In this document: piece after piece, positions 9,216 to 18,166 of the stretch
Numbering within the stretch: the first letter of the stretch is position 1
How the letters are laid out: every line of letters starts with the position of its first letter
Assembly (NCBI GenBank): GCA_036244855.1
Contig: BQKZ01004036.1
Span: 28,543-52,782 of the forward strand
Direction: 5' to 3'
DNA: 24,240 nt
Source of the DNA: Temnopleurus reevesii
Lineage: Eukaryota; Echinodermata; Echinoidea; Temnopleuroida; Temnopleuridae
The notes under the pieces: generated by a model
What the model was told of the DNA's origin: nothing
The model's database searches: none
What the model saw: only the letters and a program-made list of their open reading frames with translations
Program-made: the position numbers and the translations under genes

Positions 9216-10715
9216 TTAGTCCTTGAAATAATTGATGGTGACATTGCAGTTGTGAAACACGAAAGGTGACTGTTGCACCTGCATTCTACTTGATCTGCTT
9301 CGGCTTGTTGTAATAGTAGATCTTGCAGCAAGTTGTTCATTGTTCACTACTAGTTGCAAGATATCATTAACTGCAACTGATGCAGGTGTAATTTCTTGTT
9401 GAATGATATCAGTTTCTTCCAAATCTAGAGACACTTGTGAACCCAAGTCAAAATTGATACCAAAGTCATCATCATCATCTTCCAAGAGTGGAATATTGAT
9501 GCCAGCCATTGGAGGTTCAGCTGCAATATTAACGTTAGAGGTTTCTGCAGAACTAGAGGAGGGCATGGTAACCGGTACAACTGCGACATCTTGAGGTGGC
9601 GGTACCGATATGGTAGCTGGAGCAGTTTTCTTTGGCAGACACTTGATACCAATAGCCTTGGCCAGTGTAGAAGACATTTGGTGTTTTCTATCATTGCTTA
9701 CACGGCCAGTATATGAAGCAAGACTTCCTTCATTGTTGTGTCCCGACACTTGACATATATCCCTACTGGCAAATCCTCCTGCATCGAGTATTCGGATACA
9801 TGTTGCACGGATGCAATGATTCGTGTACACTTTAGACAGCTCGGCTTTCTTTGATATTGTTACCATCATATTACCCAGAGTATTTTTTCCGAGTGGGGTC
9901 TTCTTGTACCATGGCCCACAGAAAGGAGCGGAAGATTTTGGAGTTTGAAACAAAGCATCACTCTTGTCACTAAGTTTAGAAATGTACTTTTTGAAGGAGG
10001 CTACAGGGCAATCAACAGTATCGGTCGCGTACATCCGTCCTCCATCAGTTCTTGTGGACAGGTTATCCTCCCTTGTCTTCTTTGTCATTTCATCAACATT
10101 CTGCATCACAAATTCATGACCATTTTCATCAGTTTCTACCTTAAAATGGTCTTTGCTGAGTTGACGCAAATTTTCTCTCCCTCTCCTACAAAAATAGAGA
10201 GTCATTTCAAACCAGACCTTGGCTTGTAATCCACTGGGTGTGTTTTGATCAAACACACCACACGAGTACAATTTCTTGAGATCCCCAGTTGCAATGGAAT
10301 CATGATGTTGAACAAATCCTTTCCCAATTTTTTTTAGTTCCACTGCAGCCGCCTTAAAAGCGACATTAGAATGAGTAAACTCAATATCTTTAGTAATGTC
10401 AATGACTTCACGGTATTCCGACTTCAGGAATCTGTTTATCCCGGCACGAATACTGTGCAACGAAGTAGTTTTGTAATAAGTGCCATCTACACGGCGTACC
10501 TCAACGTAAAACTTCGATAAAATTGATGCCAATTCAGGCTTACCGAGAAGATGAAAATCGGTATCCAAACCTTTCTCCGCTAGATATTCCTTGAAGATCG
10601 TCACCGAAGTTTTCGTAGATTTTTTTGTGTTGATCGTATCCTTGTTTTGGAGCAAGTTCTCAAATTCTTCGCTGTCTAAACTAGCAAATCTCGTGGATGC
10701 ACCGGAGGCTGACAT
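9216..10715 (-). CDS. Crypton-type tyrosine recombinase, intact single-exon ORF
   Basis: The protein has 499 residues and no break. Residues 30-135 form an N-terminal helical domain like the SAM-like core-binding domain of tyrosine recombinases. Residues 140-355 are the catalytic domain: FCRRGRENLRQL (175-186, first Arg near R178), NHCIRAT (H300, R303), GH at 325-326, and Y335 in SLASYTGR. The R-H-R-H-Y set is complete. The arrangement matches the Crypton / ZMYM-QRICH1-KIAA1958 (DUF3504) family, which cuts and rejoins DNA through a 3'-phosphotyrosine. Residues 365-480 are a Pro/Ser/Thr-rich linker with a five-Asp run (413-417) and an acidic patch, and HNCNVTINYF closes the protein. ATG 10715 is the first Met. 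It could be a live transposase or a domesticated copy; it is the only accessory gene here still open. Confidence 0.88.
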   Translation of the reverse strand: MSASGASTRFASLDSEEFENLLQNKDTINTKKSTKTSVTIFKEYLAEKGLDTDFHLLGKPELASILSKFYVEVRRVDGTYYKTTSLHSIRAGINRFLKSEYREVIDITKDIEFTHSNVAFKAAAVELKKIGKGFVQHHDSIATGDLKKLYSCGVFDQNTPSGLQAKVWFEMTLYFCRRGRENLRQLSKDHFKVETDENGHEFVMQNVDEMTKKTREDNLSTRTDGGRMYATDTVDCPVASFKKYISKLSDKSDALFQTPKSSAPFCGPWYKKTPLGKNTLGNMMVTISKKAELSKVYTNHCIRATCIRILDAGGFASRDICQVSGHNNEGSLASYTGRVSNDRKHQMSSTLAKAIGIKCLPKKTAPATISVPPPQDVAVVPVTMPSSSSAETSNVNIAAEPPMAGINIPLLEDDDDDFGINFDLGSQVSLDLEETDIIQQEITPASVAVNDILQLVVNNEQLAARSTITTSRSRSSRMQVQQSPFVFHNCNVTINYFKD

Positions 10716-11204
10716 GTTTGTTTACGTTTTGATCGGGCAAAGGTCAAAAAGTAGCGATTTCTGTGGCGAATTCACGTACGTACCTGGTAGCGCCAGCTTC
10801 GTCGTCTGCCCGCGACTGCCCGTGCTAATGTATTGTAAATGTACACAGCGCGAGATTGCAGTGATTTTGTATCAGTTGCCTTCAAAGTTCCCGGATGCGA
10901 GACCAAAGAAAATACAAAGGTATATTTTGTCTCGTCTCTGCACGCAAATTCAATGGGCTACAAGAGACGACGGAAAATACAAGTAATATACCATTCCCGA
11001 CTCCCTGCTATCAAAAAGTAGGGCAATACAACTTAGTAAATGACCTGCGCAGATGTCTGATACGGGTAATAATATTGAATATAATGTGCTATTGTGATAC
11101 CGTTGATATTAATCGCAGCCCACAATAGAAGATTCACTGACCCACTCTCACATGTTTGCGTGACTCCCAAAAGTTTACCAACGAGCTCACCTTACTAACT
11201 TAAA
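10716..11204. other. Upstream region of the recombinase gene
   Basis: CpG-containing sequence at about 10770-10920 (GCGCCAGC, CGTCGTCTGCCCGCGACTGCCCG, CAGCGCGAG) stands out from the AT-rich surroundings and may hold the minus-strand promoter. No TATA box could be assigned. Plus-strand open frames here are short and unrecognised. Confidence 0.35.
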
Positions 11205-11330
11205 TACAGTCTAACCTCCTTATAATAAGGTCATTTGGACAAAAAAAATCACCTGTTTATATTGAAATCTTGTTATGACGAGAGCTCGTTATATCAGAGC
11301 TCTTTCTATCGCTCCGTAGCAAAAACTCTG
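11205..11330. mobile_element. Possible pogo/Tigger-like terminal relic
   Basis: TA followed by CAGTCTAACCTCC (11205-11219), then TTATAATAAGG, CTTGTTATGACGAGAGCTCG and TTATATCAGAGCTC. This is the style of Tc1/mariner-superfamily pogo/Tigger ends: a TA target, a CAGT start, and repeated CGTTATAACGA-like subterminal motifs. No matching ACTG-TA end or transposase was found nearby, so it is a solo or heavily decayed end. Confidence 0.4.
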
Positions 11331-11969
11331 AAAACTCTTTGCCTCCATAATCTTTGAGAATACTTGAAACTTCACATGGATGAATCCAAAATTCTGTGGA
11401 TTTCTTCACATCAAAATCAGACATACACGTCTTGGCTAATTGGAGTTGAGTTCAAGCTGGCGCTTTGTCGGTCAAGCAGCTAAGGACCTAGAGTTCAATA
11501 CAGTGCAAAAGCAAAGTTGACCACATAAATGTATACAGCAACATATTTAATATAGATTTTCATTTAACTTTTGCAACAAGTAACTAGAACCGTGAACCAA
11601 GATGTTAGCGACCACCTGGCCGATATCCCTGAGATACTCCAAGGTATTAAACTCGGTCTCGAGGCTACACCTTCAGATGAGGCGAGTCAGTTTCCAGGAG
11701 GAGTGTGTCTCACGGCACTGCAGCACATCCCTTGGAGTTCAAATGAAATGAAATCATTTTATTTTTCAGTTTGTTTGGAAATTCAATTATATACACTCAT
11801 AAATAATCATGGTAATAGGACAAAAGAAATGAAAAAAAAAAATCGAGGCCAGCAAGTAAGCGAGGCTTGTTTAGAAGGCTGGCCCCTAAAAACTTACACT
11901 AGTGTGGTATATATGATAAAGGCATATACACATAATCATATAGAGATTATTATATTGTACCGAAATAAA
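11331..11969. other. Spacer with short unrecognised frames
   Basis: A plus-strand frame from 11571 (QQVTRTVNQDVSDHLADIP...) is open for about 60 codons before becoming low-complexity; no domain recognised. The stretch 11760-11920 (AAATGAAATCATTTTATTTTTCAG to GGCTGGCCCC) looks like a generic interspersed-repeat tail. Confidence 0.3.
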
Positions 11970-12554
11970 TCAGTCTTTAACAAAGGCAGACAACCTAAAG
12001 TAGCAATGTGGGAAAGTGCCTGTCCAAGCCTGGACGACCGACACATTTCTTGTACTTAATACTTGATTCACTTTTCACTCAATGCGGCAATAGCAGTCGT
12101 ATGGATATTGAGTCCATAGCGATCGTTGCTCCGAAGGTGCATGACAAGCACCTTGAGAGTGCGCAGGTTTAGAATGTGCTGAAGCAATTGTTCCTGCTTA
12201 TCTCAAAGCCTATGTGGCATGGTGGGGTCAAGACCAACCTCACTCAATGCCACCAGTCTCGCGTGCGCCAGGAAGGACACCATACGATCAAAGTCTTCAG
12301 TATACAGGGAGGCCTTCTTCGGATGGATTCCAATGGCAAACCGCCACTGAAACCTATGATCGTAGGCATCCAGCAAACCCGTGAGGTCACCAAAGGTTTT
12401 GCGGTCGCAGAAATTCCGGACCTTACCTATTTCTTGGACCTTTTGATCCAGCTGCCTTCCTGGAGACATCATGTTGGTGAGGCCCTTCTTCGACTTGTCA
12501 AACGGCGGCTTTAAGCTGGTCGACATGGAAATGGGCATCGAACCCTAGGGGCAT
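11970..12554 (-). pseudogene. TatD-family DNase, degenerate (copy 1)
   Basis: From ATG 12554 the metal-binding HxH is visible in FDAHFHVDQL (His codons 12533-12531 and 12527-12525). After about eight more codons a frameshift near 12505 moves to the frame holding RNFCDRKTF, AIGIHPKKASLYTEDFDRM and ALSEVGLD, the TatD signatures for the second strand, GIHP and the metal-binding Glu. An in-frame TGA at 12205-12203 sits where TatD proteins usually have Trp; the frame continues as DKQEQLLQHILNL. A further TGA and TAA near 12070 and a small deletion destroy the HCFTG motif. TatD proteins are Mg-dependent 3'-5' exonucleases or repair nucleases of the TIM-barrel amidohydrolase fold. This copy cannot make an active enzyme. 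Confidence 0.8.
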
Positions 12555-12561
12555 GGGGTTC

Positions 12562-12900
12562 TCAGGAACACCCGACTCTGCAGTTGGTCTGCAGTTGGCC
12601 TGTGCTTGGGGAGCGGGAGGCTAGATGCTGAGCATCGGGCACAGCCACAGTTGCTGTGGCTGGGGTTGGTGTGCGTGGTCTGGATTGGGCAAGCCCTGCC
12701 AACCATCCCCTCCGAGTGTCGGAGAGGAGGTTAAACAGGTACACCAACGGGCGGAAATGAACCATTGCCGCTGGTGTGTTCAGTGGCTGAAGAGATGGGT
12801 CTACGCCCGGCCATTCATTCTGACGAATCATGGCGGGTATCTCCAGCAGGTCACCCTCGGTCAACCCTGGGCTACCTACTTCCCAGCTCGAGTTCAGAAG
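12562..12900 (-). pseudogene. N-terminal extension of the TatD-like gene
   Basis: The frame is open from about 12900 to TGA 12564-12562. It has EGDLLEIPAMIRQNEWPGVDPSLQPLNTPAAM, a hydrophobic HFRPLVYLFNLL, and a Pro/Ala/Thr-rich linker, and ends eight bases before the ATG of the HxH-containing frame. The continuous direction and spacing suggest it was once the leader of the same protein, now in another frame. The WPGVDP...NTPAA block looks conserved, but I cannot name a family. Confidence 0.4.
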
Positions 12901-13002
12901 CTACATGAGCCCAAACTTATCCTTTCCCATTCCCATTAGGCATATCGCGATAGTGCCGTCAGCCGAAGACACAGTGCCACCCTGAATGCTGCTCCGAGGT
13001 CA

Positions 13003-13770
13003 TCATTGAAGGGCTGAAAGTACTAGGGCAAGTGCTTCTGAGCATGTGCTCTTAAGCGCTCCACACGCTCTTCGCAGCCTTTCCAGGGAATAACCCTGCT
13101 TCCCAACCGGCACTTTGGTGAACATGACAAAGTCACATCTGCAGACACCGATAACGCCCATCTGGAACTGCATCTGAAAATACCACTTGGAGGTTTTCTT
13201 GAGATGAAGTTCATCATTACGTAGTTCCAAATGATATCCGGGGTCACAAACAGGGATATCTTTAGCATGAATATTCTTGTGTTTTGCAGAACACTTTATC
13301 TCAACAAGTCTACGACCATGACACGTACATGTGGCAATAGCATCAGGAGATGCTCCAAGAAAAGGACAATCCTCCATCAGATGTAGCCCCGTCGTTTGGC
13401 ATGAAAATGATTCATGCTCCTTGGCCATTTGGTCCTCATAAAGGTGCCTGGCCACACCCTCCATCTTTTTACCATATTCAATTGCAGAAGAGGAAAAATT
13501 CTTTGCCGTTCCAAGGATACGTCCAACCAGGGACTTGCCCTCTGATGTTTCTCTCAGCGATAAAACATCTCCAGCCAGGCTTGCTGTTATTCTACCAACT
13601 CTAGCCTCTAACCATGTAGGGTCATCTTGATGCAGATCTCGAAAGAAGGTATGGTGAGATGATGGAGTATTTTCATTCAGGTAGGATGTAATTTCAACAG
13701 AAGATGATGAAGAGCGATAATTTGAGGAGGGAGGCTGAGACTTGGGTTGCAGGCGATCAATCATACACTG
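13003..13770 (-). pseudogene. YqaJ-like PD-(D/E)XK exonuclease domain, C-terminal part of a SAP-SWIM-YqaJ gene
   Basis: The open frame of 253 codons (ATG 13764 to TGA 13005-13003) contains a complete YqaJ / lambda-exonuclease-type core. Numbered from that Met: WLEARVGRITAS (51-62), GKKMEGVARHLYE (98-110), PFLGASPDAIA (134-144, catalytic Asp 141), LVEIKCSA (153-160, Glu155 and Lys157) and YFQMQFQMG (195-203). This family resects double-stranded DNA 5'-3' in phages; the eukaryotic homologues are mostly linked to mobile elements and uncharacterised. Nothing in this domain is broken. The frame differs by one base from the SWIM frame upstream, with which it overlaps at 13757-13770 after a CT-rich run, so the join needs an indel or an intron using TCTACAG as acceptor. 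Confidence 0.85.
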
Positions 13771-14075
13771 TAGAGAGGAGGAGAGGCTGTGGGTTCACTA
13801 GTCTGCAGGTCTCTGCTAAATGGTCACGGAGCTTATTCACTGTGTCCTCATTAACAGTTTTAAGAGGTCTGAACATATCCGCTGTGACCTTCATTGGAGC
13901 TGTTTTATCGTGCCGAAAGTCCAACTTCTTGGCGGTTACTGGACGGGATTCCTTTCTTGGTTTGTTCCATGTGCAGGGTTTGTCGGTTGGCGATTCGTTG
14001 CCCCCATCCGAGTGCCTTGAAACAAAGCCTTCAATCCTGAATAGAAGGCAAACCACATGCTTGCAGGATCCAGTA
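13757..14075 (-). pseudogene. SWIM zinc finger second half and linker
   Basis: TGSCKHVVCLLFRIEGF gives the C-x-H half of a SWIM zinc finger (Cys codon at 14065-14063), followed by PCTWNKPRKESRPVTAKKLDFRH, the linker usually seen between SWIM and YqaJ in these proteins. The first half (CAC) lies in the exon ending at 15122. An intron boundary at 14076 would give the canonical CxCx6CxH spacing and the right phase, but the intron would end in TG rather than AG. The frame runs to TGA just inside the YqaJ frame. Confidence 0.7.
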
Positions 14076-15121
14076 CAAGATGTACAAGACGGTAAGACTT
14101 TTTTTTTTCTCTTTAAAAAAAAATTCTCTTAAAAAAAAACATTTGCTAATATGCTTAATTGGATTAATATTAATTTCATGCTATGAATGTACCCTTCTCA
14201 TGCAAAAAAAAAATAATAAAAAATCCAGTATGCTAGAAGTGAATACATGTAAGAGTGCAGAGAAGGCAAATCTTTTTTTAGTGTCAAATTTACACAATAG
14301 AGAGTGTGTCACATCTTCTTGTAAAATTAACAATTTTCCTTTTTTAACTTTCATTACGTTTTTGAGATATCTGCAGCAGTGCCAGTGGTGGATTAAGATT
14401 TTTTTTAGGAGGGGGGGCACCTATGTGAGAAAATTGTTTGGCATCTAGAAAAAATTGTGATCAGCAAAAATAAGGTCCTCACTTCCAATTTTAACCTTTT
14501 TTTTTTCATTTCAGGGAATTTGAAAAGCAAAAAAGACAAAAGAAACAACAAAAAAAAAGGGGGGGGGGAGGTCCTCACTTCAAATCGGGCCGATACAGTT
14601 TGTAACATGTTATTTTTTAGGCAGTGTACACAGCCACAAGCGTGTACGTGCAAAGTGAATAGGGCGATATAGTCTTTCATTTCAGACACCGTTTGGAACA
14701 CTAAAAAACCTCATATTTTATTTTCGTTTTGGGGATTTATTTGGGGGTTTTGATAAGATTAATCCATAAATATTATTTCAATAGAAATTTCCAAAGACTT
14801 ATCGTGATTTCACATCACATTCACGAGATATAAGCATTTTAATTTCTCAAGACGTGTGGCTGTATCCGATAGACAAGGGTTTGGATACAGCCACACGCGT
14901 GTGGCGGTATACACAGCCTATTTTATATTCATGGTTAGTTGGACCAAGGAAGGGCAATGCTCACTTGACACCCCCCCCCCCCCCCCATAAGTGTCAAATT
15001 CACATTCATGTGTTGGTGCGTAGAGAAGGAGACCCCAATCAAAATGTTTCATACAGACAAAAAATTATGTTTTCACCACAGCACTGGTTTGAACAAGACT
15101 CAAGTGTGATAAATAACTTAC
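14076..15121 (-). other. Intron of the SAP-SWIM-YqaJ gene, filled with low-complexity repeats
   Basis: The donor GTAAGT (15121-15116) is perfect. Inside are homopolymer runs (A/T at 14100-14150, T at 14400, G at 14561-14570, C at 14972-14987) and two similar segments, AAGGTCCTCACTTCCAATTTT (about 14472) and GAGGTCCTCACTTCAAAT (about 14567), typical of interspersed-repeat debris. No exon seen. Confidence 0.6.
14853..14905. repeat. Inverted repeat around CGTGTGGCTGTATCC
   Basis: CGTGTGGCTGTATCC (14853-14867) is the exact inverse of GGATACAGCCACACG (14883-14897), with a 15-base loop. The right arm runs straight into CGTGTGGC, making a second perfect 16-bp palindrome GCCACACGCGTGTGGC (14890-14905). 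A related CACAGCCACAAGCGTGTACG is at about 14628. Confidence 0.85.
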
Positions 15122-15669
15122 GCTGCAACACATGCACATCCTCTTGACTTAATCTCTCCTGAGGTCGAGCACAAGACCCATGTCCAATACCTAGGAGCCA
15201 GTTGTCTCTGCTCTGGTTTTATTCGGCCACGGACATACATAAAGTCTCTGTCGCCTTCGATCATTCCAAGTTCCAAGTGTTCCACATGGCCACCAGTAAA
15301 CATTTGATAGCCATCATCTCTTTTGTGACTTATCAATCGCTCTGGAGTCCATTCACAGTACGAAGAGAGATACACAAAAATATCCATTGACGAGATGGGA
15401 GGTAGGTCAGATAGTTCATTTTTTCAGCTAACCAGTTTCCCATTCAAGTCTCGCTCCGAGCCATCAGCTGCCATCACTCTCCGCCGCTTGCGCAGGGAAT
15501 CGTCGCGATCACAGCCCGGTATGATGTCGTAGGTGGTCGCGGCTTTCAATGCCAGTCCGAGCAGCTGTTCTCTCCGTTTACCATTACATGGTACTCCTCT
15601 GTCCGTCAAAAACTTTCGAAGTTGGGGAACAGTCATCCTCTCGATATCTCTTTTCACCGCCTCCTCCAT
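15122..15669 (-). pseudogene. SAP domain and SWIM first half, 5' coding exon with an in-frame TGA
   Basis: ATG 15669 starts MEEAVKRDIERMTVPQL; residues 10-45 are a SAP DNA-binding helix-turn-helix (MTVPQLRKFLTDRG, then GKRREQLLGLA). A basic patch LRKRRRV follows. TGA at 15426-15424 interrupts the frame, which continues in register with KNELSDLPPISSMDIFVYLSSY, DGYQMFTGGHVEHLELG, VRGRIKPEQRQ and YWTWVLCSTSGEIKSRGCAC: the approach to a SWIM zinc finger. The exon ends GC at 15122, followed by GTAAGT. A weak acceptor (CATCAAACAG) lies directly before the ATG. Gene order SAP, SWIM, YqaJ is that of a mobile-element-linked family expanded in marine invertebrates. The TGA falls where Trp would fit. 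One stop plus a lost downstream acceptor make this a pseudogene. Confidence 0.82.
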
Positions 15670-15911
15670 ACTGTTTGATGTAATCACCAAAGCAAAGGAA
15701 TATTACAGATGATAATGAGATTTGTTTTCAGATTGAAGTTGTCCGGCCGTGTATTGTATAACCGCGAAAGGAATGAACGGGTCGGTACGGTGCCGGAAGT
15801 ACCCGTCACAACCGGAAATCGATACCCGAAAGGTCAGGTCAGGGGTCGACCAATCAAAATTAAGCATTTGATGCACGCTCTCTACAGAGACTCCAACCTA
15901 AACCACTTCCT

Positions 15912-15954
15912 AATCAGGAGATTCTCCTGATTGAAACCCCTTGTAATCAGGAGA
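15912..15954. repeat. AATCAGGAGA palindrome plus direct copy
   Basis: AATCAGGAGA-T-TCTCCTGATT (15912-15932) is a 21-base palindrome with one central base, followed by a third copy of AATCAGGAGA in direct orientation at 15945-15954. It lies about 250 bp upstream of the SAP exon start. Confidence 0.8.
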
Positions 15955-15974
15955 CATTATTTTTCTTGAGTTTG

Positions 15975-16135
15975 TGGCACATCACGAGCGCGGAGCGCGA
16001 AGTCCCTCAAGTTCGGCCGGGATCCAGGGCCCGCTTAAGGGCCCTGGAAGCTCCAGGGTATCAGATGCTCTCTCATGCAATTTAGGGGCTATTTTTTTTT
16101 TTACATATGACCCCCCCCCCAAAAAAAAAAAAAAT
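15975..16135. repeat. GAGCGCGGAGCGCGAAG interspersed repeat with a GGGCCC stem
   Basis: CACGAGCGCGGAGCGCGAAG (about 15980) is followed by CCAGGGCCC (16024-16032) and its exact inverse GGGCCCTGG (16039-16047) around the loop GCTTAA, then a T run, (C)n and (A)n tracts. This GC-rich block in AT-rich surroundings matches a widespread repeat style in invertebrate deuterostomes, recalled rather than searched. Confidence 0.6.
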
Positions 16136-16640
16136 AGAGGTTGATAGTCCAAAATCAAAATCATTTTTGCCCTTGAATTCTTTTGTGATCCACAGCCCAA
16201 AATAAATCCTAGTCACACCAACAGTGGAACAAATATTTGGAAAATATCCATTGTTGGAGATCATTTCCTCACTATTTCTTTAGGTATGAATGCAGCTGCA
16301 CAATGGGCATAATTAGGTAGGAGTGGACTTAGTATGCTCCATGTTGTACATTTTGTTGTCCTCCTTTGCTTTCCTCATTAATGATGGTGGAGGAACAAAT
16401 TCGTGGATATATATAGGAACATCACAGTTTTCCTTGCAGCTAAAAATTGCTGCAGTTGCGTAGCTGCTCAGGTTGGGGCAGCGGAGAACGTGAAGAGCAT
16501 ACGTACATGTACAAAGAGCAGGAAAGAGGAGGGGGCCGGGGGCATTGCCGAGGGGAGGGGGAGTGGATGAACATGGGAGGGATTATATGAATGAACCGTT
16601 GATAAAAACATGACAAAAATCTCGATTACTGTTGGGTCGC
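16136..16640. other. No gene recognised
   Basis: AT-rich to 16440, then a purine-rich GGGGGCCGGGGGC / GGGGAGGGGGAG stretch at about 16530-16562. Open frames on both strands are unconvincing. Confidence 0.4.
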
Positions 16641-16644
16641 TTGG

Positions 16645-16794
16645 GCGGGAGAATGTCAGATTCCAAGCGGGAGAAAAACATCCTATAGCGGGAAACATTA
16701 AGCTTAAGCGGGAGATTTTCAAACTTCGGCGGGAGATCGGGAGATTTTCTGAAAATGGCCTTTCGGCGGGAGATCTCCCGCCGAAAGCGGGAGA
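16645..16794. repeat. Phased GCGGGAGA array with a 28-bp perfect palindrome
   Basis: GCGGGAGA occurs at 16645, 16667, 16708, 16729, 16766 and 16787, with the variant GCGGGAAA at 16688 and the inverse TCTCCCGC at 16774. Successive forward spacings are 22, 21, 20, 21, 37 and 21 bp, about two helical turns. The segment 16760-16787 is a perfect palindrome with arm CTTTCGGCGGGAGA. GCGGGAAA is the E2F/DP consensus and GCGGGAGA is close to it. It may be a regulatory array upstream of the SAP gene (minus) or the inside of a MITE. Confidence 0.85.
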
Positions 16795-16960
16795 GTTGGA
16801 GTCCCTGTCTCTAGCGGCGAAAAGCTTATATAGTCGATCCCCCGAAGTCATGTTATGCACTTTTGTCTCAGCTAATCCCCTAATCTTTGAGGACTTAGAC
16901 AAACTATTTTCCTGCTTAAAGCCAAATAAATTTTATTTTCACCCGAATTTGAAATTATTC

Positions 16961-17160
16961 TTATTCCGCACGCACTGCAGCACACAGCTCGGGGTTGAAG
17001 CCTTTAACAAGGGCAGACAACTTGAAGTAACAATGTGGGAAAATGCCTGTCCAAGCCTTGACGACTGACACATTTCCTGTGAAGCAGTGCAAATGTAACC
17101 GTTGATACTTGGTGCACTTTTCATGCAGTGCGACAAGAGCAGTCGTATGGACTTCTAGTA
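16961..17160 (-). pseudogene. TatD-family DNase fragment (copy 2)
   Basis: The peptide VHTTALVALHEK...RLHLHCFTGNVSVVKAWTG (HCFTG codons 17089-17075) and IFPHCYFKLSALVKGF covers the TatD metal-binding His motif and the following strand. It ends at TAA 16963-16961. The corresponding DNA in copy 1 (11977-12111) is clearly homologous, but copy 2 keeps HCFTG where copy 1 has lost it. Similarity to copy 1 starts sharply at CATACGACTGCT (about 17154). Neither the N-terminal HxH/GIHP part nor the final Asp motif is present. Confidence 0.75.
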
Positions 17161-17186
17161 GGCGAACCTGTCCAGTGTTTTTAGCT

Positions 17187-17612
17187 TTACTTGGAAAGCA
17201 AACTTTTTTTGTTAGACAGGGTGAGTTGATCATGAAACTCATGGAGTTCTTTGATCTCTGCAACAGCTGATTTAAGGTTGTCGCGAAACTTAGTAATGAA
17301 CAAATGTTCTTTGTCGGTGGGAATTTCTTTCATTCATACATCGGATTCTGACTTTGGAATGCTGAGGGCTTACACCACAACCGATTGTCTTTGTTGGGTG
17401 ACAATGTGGGTTGCCTTGGCTGCCTGCTTGAATAGAAAGCTAGACAAAGGCACAATTATGTCTTTGAACACTCTTTTGTCTCGTTCAGACAGACCTAAGT
17501 GCTCTTCACCAGCTTGAATAATGAGGAGAGACGCTAGGCCAGCTGAGATTGACAGGGTCATTCTAGCTTCACGATCTATTTTCTCAAGAGTCTTGTCTCT
17601 CTTTCTTACTTC
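17187..17612 (-). pseudogene. Unrecognised helical ORF with two in-frame stops
   Basis: After a plausible acceptor (CTCTTAACAG, exon from 17612) one frame reads EVRKRDKTLEKIDREARMTLSI, LASLLIIQAGEEHLGLSERDKRVF and FLFKQAAKATHIV, meets TAA 17372-17370, and goes on as ALSIPKSESDV. After TGA 17336-17334 it continues with MKEIPTDKEHLFITKF and AVAEIKELHEFHDQL to TAA 17189-17187. The composition on both sides of the stops is helical, charged and protein-like. No family recognised; a Gag-like or coiled-coil accessory protein is only a guess. Confidence 0.4.
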
Positions 17613-17629
17613 CTGTTAAGAGCCATCAT

Positions 17630-17785
17630 AAATTCACATACCTGCACAAGCATCAGTACACACACTAGAACGCACATCTGCACATACACAGCGTCACACA
17701 AAAAGTAAAAGAAGAGTATGGATTGATCATACACACAGACACACAAACTCACACCCACACGTACAGCCACATACACATATTTGTA
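17630..17785. repeat. CA-rich low-complexity tract
   Basis: Irregular (CA)n with CACACA, CATACACACAGACACACA and CACACCCACACG blocks, in the presumed 3' flank of the Myb/SANT-like gene. Confidence 0.8.
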
Positions 17786-17952
17786 ACTACAACATAAAGT
17801 ACCATATTGCACACTTGAACCTAAATCTGAAGTGGTAACTATTAGGGATTAAAAGTAGAGTAGTAAAGTAAAGTAAACCTCTAGGGGAGGAGATTTAGGG
17901 TCGATACGTTAAAAACAAAAAGAGCGTAAAAATGTTAATCATACGGAGTGAG

Positions 17953-17992
17953 TCATAGCACGATATTTAGAGCTTGTTTACAGCATGGAGGC
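17953..17992 (-). pseudogene. Putative last coding exon of the Myb/SANT-like gene
   Basis: The acceptor TTTCCTTTCTTCGTCAG is strong and its phase matches the donor at 18167. The exon would complete an Arg codon, add PPCCKQALNIVL and stop at TGA 17955-17953. Chosen on splice quality and phase only. Confidence 0.4.
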
Positions 17993-18166
17993 CTGACGAA
18001 GAAAGGAAAACGATTTTTTCATAGATATTCCTTCGTCGTTTGTCTTCAAGGCGGCATGAAACACACAGCAAATCGGTTTTCTGACCCTTCCCCTACCAAA
18101 TATTCTTGGCTATTCCACTTAATAAAGACAGGAATCATTTTGGCACATTTTGTAATTCCCCTTTAC

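Noticed and set aside
9945..10229. Plus-strand ORFs inside the recombinase gene
   Set aside because: Antisense shadows of the intact 499-codon frame.
14405..14701. Frames of about 100 codons on both strands in the SAP-SWIM-YqaJ intron
   Set aside because: Composed of homopolymer runs (Phe/Lys/Leu-rich); no protein-like segment.
16610..17068. 152-codon plus-strand ORF
   Set aside because: It runs through the GCGGGAGA array and then antisense to the TatD fragment; no protein family supports it.
17606..17812. Minus-strand Val/Cys-rich ORF
   Set aside because: Product of the CA-rich low-complexity tract.
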